A stretch of 34,099 nucleotides of DNA from Bacteroidota bacterium (lineage in GTDB: Bacteria > Bacteroidota > Ignavibacteria > Ignavibacteriales > Ignavibacteriaceae). Positions 34,066-34,099 of this stretch are shown here, in pieces. The translations under genes were made by a program, and so were the position numbers. Below the pieces are notes generated by a model. It had not been told where the DNA came from and searched no databases. It was given only the letters and a program-made list of their open reading frames with translations. Every line of letters starts with the position of its first letter. Within the stretch, counting starts at the first letter, position 1. Where the stretch lies: assembly GCA_022708025.1 (NCBI GenBank), contig JAKIZM010000038.1:1-34099 (forward strand). The letters run 5' to 3'.

Positions 34066-34099
34066 ATAAATTTTCAACAATACTTATTCTTCATATGAG

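Overview
The window is a chromosomal, AT-rich stretch from a Gram-negative bacterium of the Bacteroidetes/Chlorobi/Ignavibacteria assemblage, most likely Ignavibacteria-like. This rests on type IX secretion (T9SS) C-terminal sorting domains, one with the NFPNPFNPSTKIKY motif typical of that group, a PorZ-like propeller protein, a TonB-dependent receptor, several lipoproteins, a menaquinone methyltransferase, and frequent TTG starts. I identified no rRNA, tRNA, CRISPR array, prophage or complete insertion sequence. Base composition looks even by eye. No gene-free stretch exceeds about 300 bases.

Layout. 1-608 (-) is the start of a PpiD/SurA-like periplasmic chaperone cut by the window edge. 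828-2345 (+) is a Crp/Fnr regulator followed closely by a PHP-domain phosphoesterase. 2552-6744 (+) is a PorZ-like T9SS protein and an ABC-F ATPase, meeting a ROK sugar kinase (-) at overlapping stop codons. 7842-10284 (+) is rsmA, a PAP2 membrane phosphatase and menG/ubiE. 13408 down to 10285 (-) is an AhpD-like protein, an MTA/SAH-type deaminase, rdgB and a lipoprotein, mostly coupled by stop/start overlaps. A rhomboid protease and a T9SS cargo protein follow, both on the minus strand. 20023 down to 15547 (-) is a compact five-gene unit: DUF1028 protein, NTF2-like lipoprotein, small CxxC protein, lipoprotein and TonB-dependent receptor. A CocE/NonD hydrolase (-) lies divergent from a TauE/SafE permease and an aldo/keto reductase (+), which end at a strong hairpin shared with uvrA (-). 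yigZ and a marR gene (+) follow. The right end (-) runs lepA, lepB, a T9SS-exported subtilisin-like protease, an O-methyltransferase and an uncharacterised helical protein.

Beyond the genes I see three things. A dispersed, degenerate CAC/AAA-rich repeat occurs in three intergenic regions. A 27-base palindromic element occupies exactly nine in-frame codons of a T9SS sorting domain. Several palindromes next to regulator genes look like operators.

Most of the window is housekeeping or envelope biology. I see no clear defence or biosynthetic system. The best candidate for something undescribed is the DUF1028-to-TonB-receptor unit, whose substrate cannot be read from the sequence.
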